Source: Marinobacter panjinensis (lineage in GTDB: Bacteria > Pseudomonadota > Gammaproteobacteria > Pseudomonadales > Oleiphilaceae). Taken from it: a stretch of DNA of 64,000 nt. This document shows, one piece after another, positions 62,205 through 64,000 of the stretch; position 1 is the stretch's first letter; every line of letters starts with the position of its first letter. The notes under the pieces are model-generated. The model did not search any database. It saw only the letters and a program-made list of their open reading frames with translations, and was not told the origin of the DNA. Where the stretch lies: contig NZ_SZYH01000001.1 of the NCBI RefSeq assembly GCF_005298175.1, positions 992,001-1,056,000 on the forward strand. Reading direction: 5' to 3'. Position numbers and translations under genes: made by a program.

Positions 62205-63242
62205 TTACTCCTGGTGCTCACGCTCATACTCTCGAGCAACGGTCCGCAGCTCTTTGAGCGCTTTTCGGGCATTCGGAGCACGATCAGACACGCTCTGAAT
62301 CCACTGTTCGTCCATGCCCTGAATCAGCTTCTGGAACTCCTGAGCCATCTGATCCCCTTCCTTCACCCGGATGATGTTGACGCCGGCTTCCTGCGCGGCC
62401 TTCAGGCCCTCGTCATCAATACCATCCCAGGCGCGTCCGGCCAGGGCGGAGAGTTTTTCACCCGATACGCTCATGATCGCCTCGCGATCCTTGGGGTCCA
62501 GCTTTTCCAGGAAATATGGATCGATGAACATGGAAAAACTGCCGAGGTACATGCCTCCAGGGAGCATCGTGACGTTGGGCGCCACTTCCTTAAGACGCAG
62601 GGTCTTCTGCTCACCCATGGGGAGGAAGGCACCATCAATCACGCCCTGCTGCATCATTTGATAGACTTCGGGGGCTGGCGCTGAAACCGCAGTCACGCCC
62701 ATTCGCTCGCCAAGCTCGGTCTGGACGCCACCACCAATGCGAATCTTCTTGCCCTTTATCTGGTCGAAGGAGGTGATTGGATCAATGGACTGGATATAGC
62801 CCGGACCATGGGTAAACATGCCCAGGAGGGTCAGGCCTACAAACTCGCCGGAGTCCATAAAGTACTTGTTATACACCCGCCACAGTGCTACCGAACCCGC
62901 CTCGGCTCCTACACCCAGGCCCGGCAATTCCACTATCTGGGGCAACTTGAAACGGCCCGGAACGTAACCGTGGTAACTGAATCCGGCGTTGACGACACCG
63001 TCCTCTACCAGCTGGAACATGGTTTTCGGGTGGCCCAGATCGTGTTCGATTTCAACCTTAACCCGCCCTTCCGTGGCCTCTTCGACCCATTTGGCCCATG
63101 TCGGCCAGACCACGGCGTTCTGTGGGTTGGTCGGTGGCAGCCAGGTCCCGACGTGCAATGTCGTGGCGGCGAAAGCGCTGGCGGATATTGCCATCCCCAA
63201 TGAAAGGATGGCGGCTTTAGAAAAGAGTTTTGTTTTTGTCAT
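62205..63242 (-). CDS. dctP: TRAP transporter substrate-binding protein (DctP)
   Basis: Periplasmic receptor for the transporter. The 345 residues start with a signal peptide (ILSLGMAISASAFA) and LHVGTWLPPTNPQN. The DctP-family helix has KGKKIRIGGGVQTELGERM, with the Arg that usually clamps a carboxylate. GVIDGAFLPMGE is the second strip. Good AGGAGA ribosome site. First gene of dctPQM-usp; 121 nt separate it from the hpaF-like gene on the same strand. Confidence 0.92.
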   Translation of the reverse strand: MTKTKLFSKAAILSLGMAISASAFAATTLHVGTWLPPTNPQNAVVWPTWAKWVEEATEGRVKVEIEHDLGHPKTMFQLVEDGVVNAGFSYHGYVPGRFKLPQIVELPGLGVGAEAGSVALWRVYNKYFMDSGEFVGLTLLGMFTHGPGYIQSIDPITSFDQIKGKKIRIGGGVQTELGERMGVTAVSAPAPEVYQMMQQGVIDGAFLPMGEQKTLRLKEVAPNVTMLPGGMYLGSFSMFIDPYFLEKLDPKDREAIMSVSGEKLSALAGRAWDGIDDEGLKAAQEAGVNIIRVKEGDQMAQEFQKLIQGMDEQWIQSVSDRAPNARKALKELRTVAREYEREHQE

Positions 63243-63363
63243 AACGGCCTATCTCCTGATAGTTTTGTAGTTATTACTTGCGTTGCCGCGGCCCTGAAAG
63301 ACCTACGAACCTTCCTGACGCTGCCACTACAGGTCTTGCAGCGCCCCCCATGTCAGACTCCCC

Positions 63364-63750
63364 TCAGGTAGTTGAGAACAGTGGATGAATGTTGTTTTTG
63401 TTGAATTTGAGAACAGGATCCAGCTCCGTCATCTCGAATGAGATCTGACAATAGCTGGTATCAGTGACCGGCTTCATCCAGTCGCAGAGAATGTCGAACA
63501 CCCGCTCCGCAACTTCCTGCTTCAACACCATCTCTCGGCCATGACCGATCTTCAGAGTCAGGTTGAGAAAGGAGAAGCCTTCCCTGCCATCCGCGACCCG
63601 GAAGTCGTCACAACGAATAGCCCGGCTACGCACACCACCAATCGGAAAAGCCCCGGTAGAGACAATGTACTCGTGTAAGCTTGCAAACAGCGGCTGGAAC
63701 TCCAGGCGGTCGTGGAGATTACCTGAATACTCAACGATGAAATGAGGCAT
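63364..63750 (-). CDS. hpaF: 5-Carboxymethyl-2-hydroxymuconate isomerase
   Basis: Isomerises CHM in homoprotocatechuate (4-hydroxyphenylacetate) meta-cleavage. About 128 residues from MPHFIVEYSGNL at 63750, which exposes Pro2, the catalytic base expected in the tautomerase-like CHMI fold; an ATG nine codons earlier would bury it. GGVRSRAIRCDDFRVADG is the conserved strip. It precedes the TRAP genes on the same strand. A regulated promoter lies 80-108 nt upstream. Confidence 0.88.
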   Translation of the reverse strand: MPHFIVEYSGNLHDRLEFQPLFASLHEYIVSTGAFPIGGVRSRAIRCDDFRVADGREGFSFLNLTLKIGHGREMVLKQEVAERVFDILCDWMKPVTDTSYCQISFEMTELDPVLKFNKNNIHPLFSTT

Positions 63751-63829
63751 AGAATGAGTCCCGGATAATAGGTTCATCGTTATTGGTTGACGCCCCTGAC
63801 GTTACTTCAGCACAGAGACCACTCACCAG

Positions 63830-63858
63830 AATCTAATTAACATATTAAGTTTTGTCAA
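63830..63858 (-). promoter_or_regulatory. Leftward sigma-70 promoter with embedded palindrome (hpaF-like side)
   Basis: On the minus strand TTGACA (63858-63853), a 17-nt spacer and TAGATT (63835-63830). The spacer contains TTAATATGTTAA, the core of the palindrome at 63833-63852. A repressor bound here would block RNA polymerase. A MarR-type (HpaR) or similar regulator is inferred from the pathway. Confidence 0.7.
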
Positions 63859-63919
63859 CACGCTCTATGAAATGACACACGCCTGCCAGGCAGGTGTTCA
63901 GAAGCCTGGAATCTGCCCC

Positions 63920-63947
63920 TTGACTTAGTTAATATGTTAACTAAAAT
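63920..63947 (+). promoter_or_regulatory. Rightward sigma-70 promoter with embedded palindrome
   Basis: TTGACT (63920-63925), a 16-nt spacer and TAAAAT (63942-63947) point out of the window to the right. The palindrome 63925-63944 (TTAGTTAA, then ATATG-like centre, then TTAACTAA) overlaps both boxes. It is nearly self-complementary over 20 nt and shares about 14 of 20 positions with the leftward box. A divergent gene is expected beyond 64000. Confidence 0.65.
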
Positions 63948-64000
63948 AAAATGATTGTTTATGAGACTCAGAGTTCATCCCGGCCTCGGAACCTGGGCAA

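Overview
The window looks like a chromosomal segment of a marine gammaproteobacterium, most like Marinobacter. This rests on gene content (Entner-Doudoroff sugar genes, hupB-lon-clpX-clpP-tig with a tRNA cluster, aapJQMP, fpr/finR, AcnB, malate synthase G), on moderate-to-high GC and on dispersed palindromic repeats. No prophage, insertion sequence, CRISPR array or rRNA was seen. The coding genes look intact. Only the leftmost gene (glpK) is cut by the window edge.

Region 1 (1-5.2 kb) is glycerol use: glpK divergent from glpR and glpD, followed by a Cys-rich uracil-DNA glycosylase homologue and a nitroreductase. Region 2 (5.2-15.2 kb) is a complete Entner-Doudoroff route from glucose: edd-glk divergent from gap, then pyk, and zwf-pgl-eda divergent from the regulator hexR. 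Both divergent promoters carry a similar AT-rich imperfect palindrome that is a plausible HexR site. The 479-nt pyk/eda gap is packed with three hairpin elements. Region 3 (15.2-20.7 kb) is an alpha-glucan module: a LamB-type porin, a cell-surface lipoprotein pullulanase and a small lipoprotein, preceded by MalT-box-like sequences. It would feed maltodextrins toward the ED genes next door.

Region 4 (20.7-31 kb) is protein quality control: ppiD, hupB, lon (possible sigma-32 promoter), clpX, clpP, tig, then a Pro-Arg-His-Leu tRNA cluster with a stringent-type promoter, and folD. Region 5 (31-38.2 kb) holds glcB, cysS, glnS, ppiB and lpxH. Region 6 (38.2-42.4 kb) is the general L-amino-acid ABC transporter aapJQMP.

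Region 7 (42.7-50.1 kb) holds an uncharacterised lipoprotein and then three same-strand envelope genes: an LtaS/OpgB-like alkaline-phosphatase-fold transferase with an altered metal-site residue, a membrane-anchored glycerophosphodiester phosphodiesterase, and a large MscK-like channel. Together they suggest envelope or osmotic adaptation based on phosphoglycerol. Region 8 (50.1-56.9 kb) has a TetR regulator with a perfect palindromic operator facing a methyltransferase, an orphan membrane protein, fpr with the divergent LysR regulator finR, a diguanylate cyclase and miaE.

Region 9 (57-64 kb) has acnB, then a DctPQM TRAP transporter followed by a universal-stress protein (the arrangement of teaABC-teaD), and a CHMI-type isomerase of homoprotocatechuate degradation. 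The last 170 nt contain two opposed sigma-70 promoters, each with a related palindrome between its -35 and -10 boxes.

The most unusual DNA-level feature is a family of three hairpin elements (10791-10898, 11071-11178, 34981-35090). Each has 27-29 bp of perfectly complementary outer arms that differ between copies, enclosing a constant ~54-nt core that itself folds into two small hairpins with related loops.
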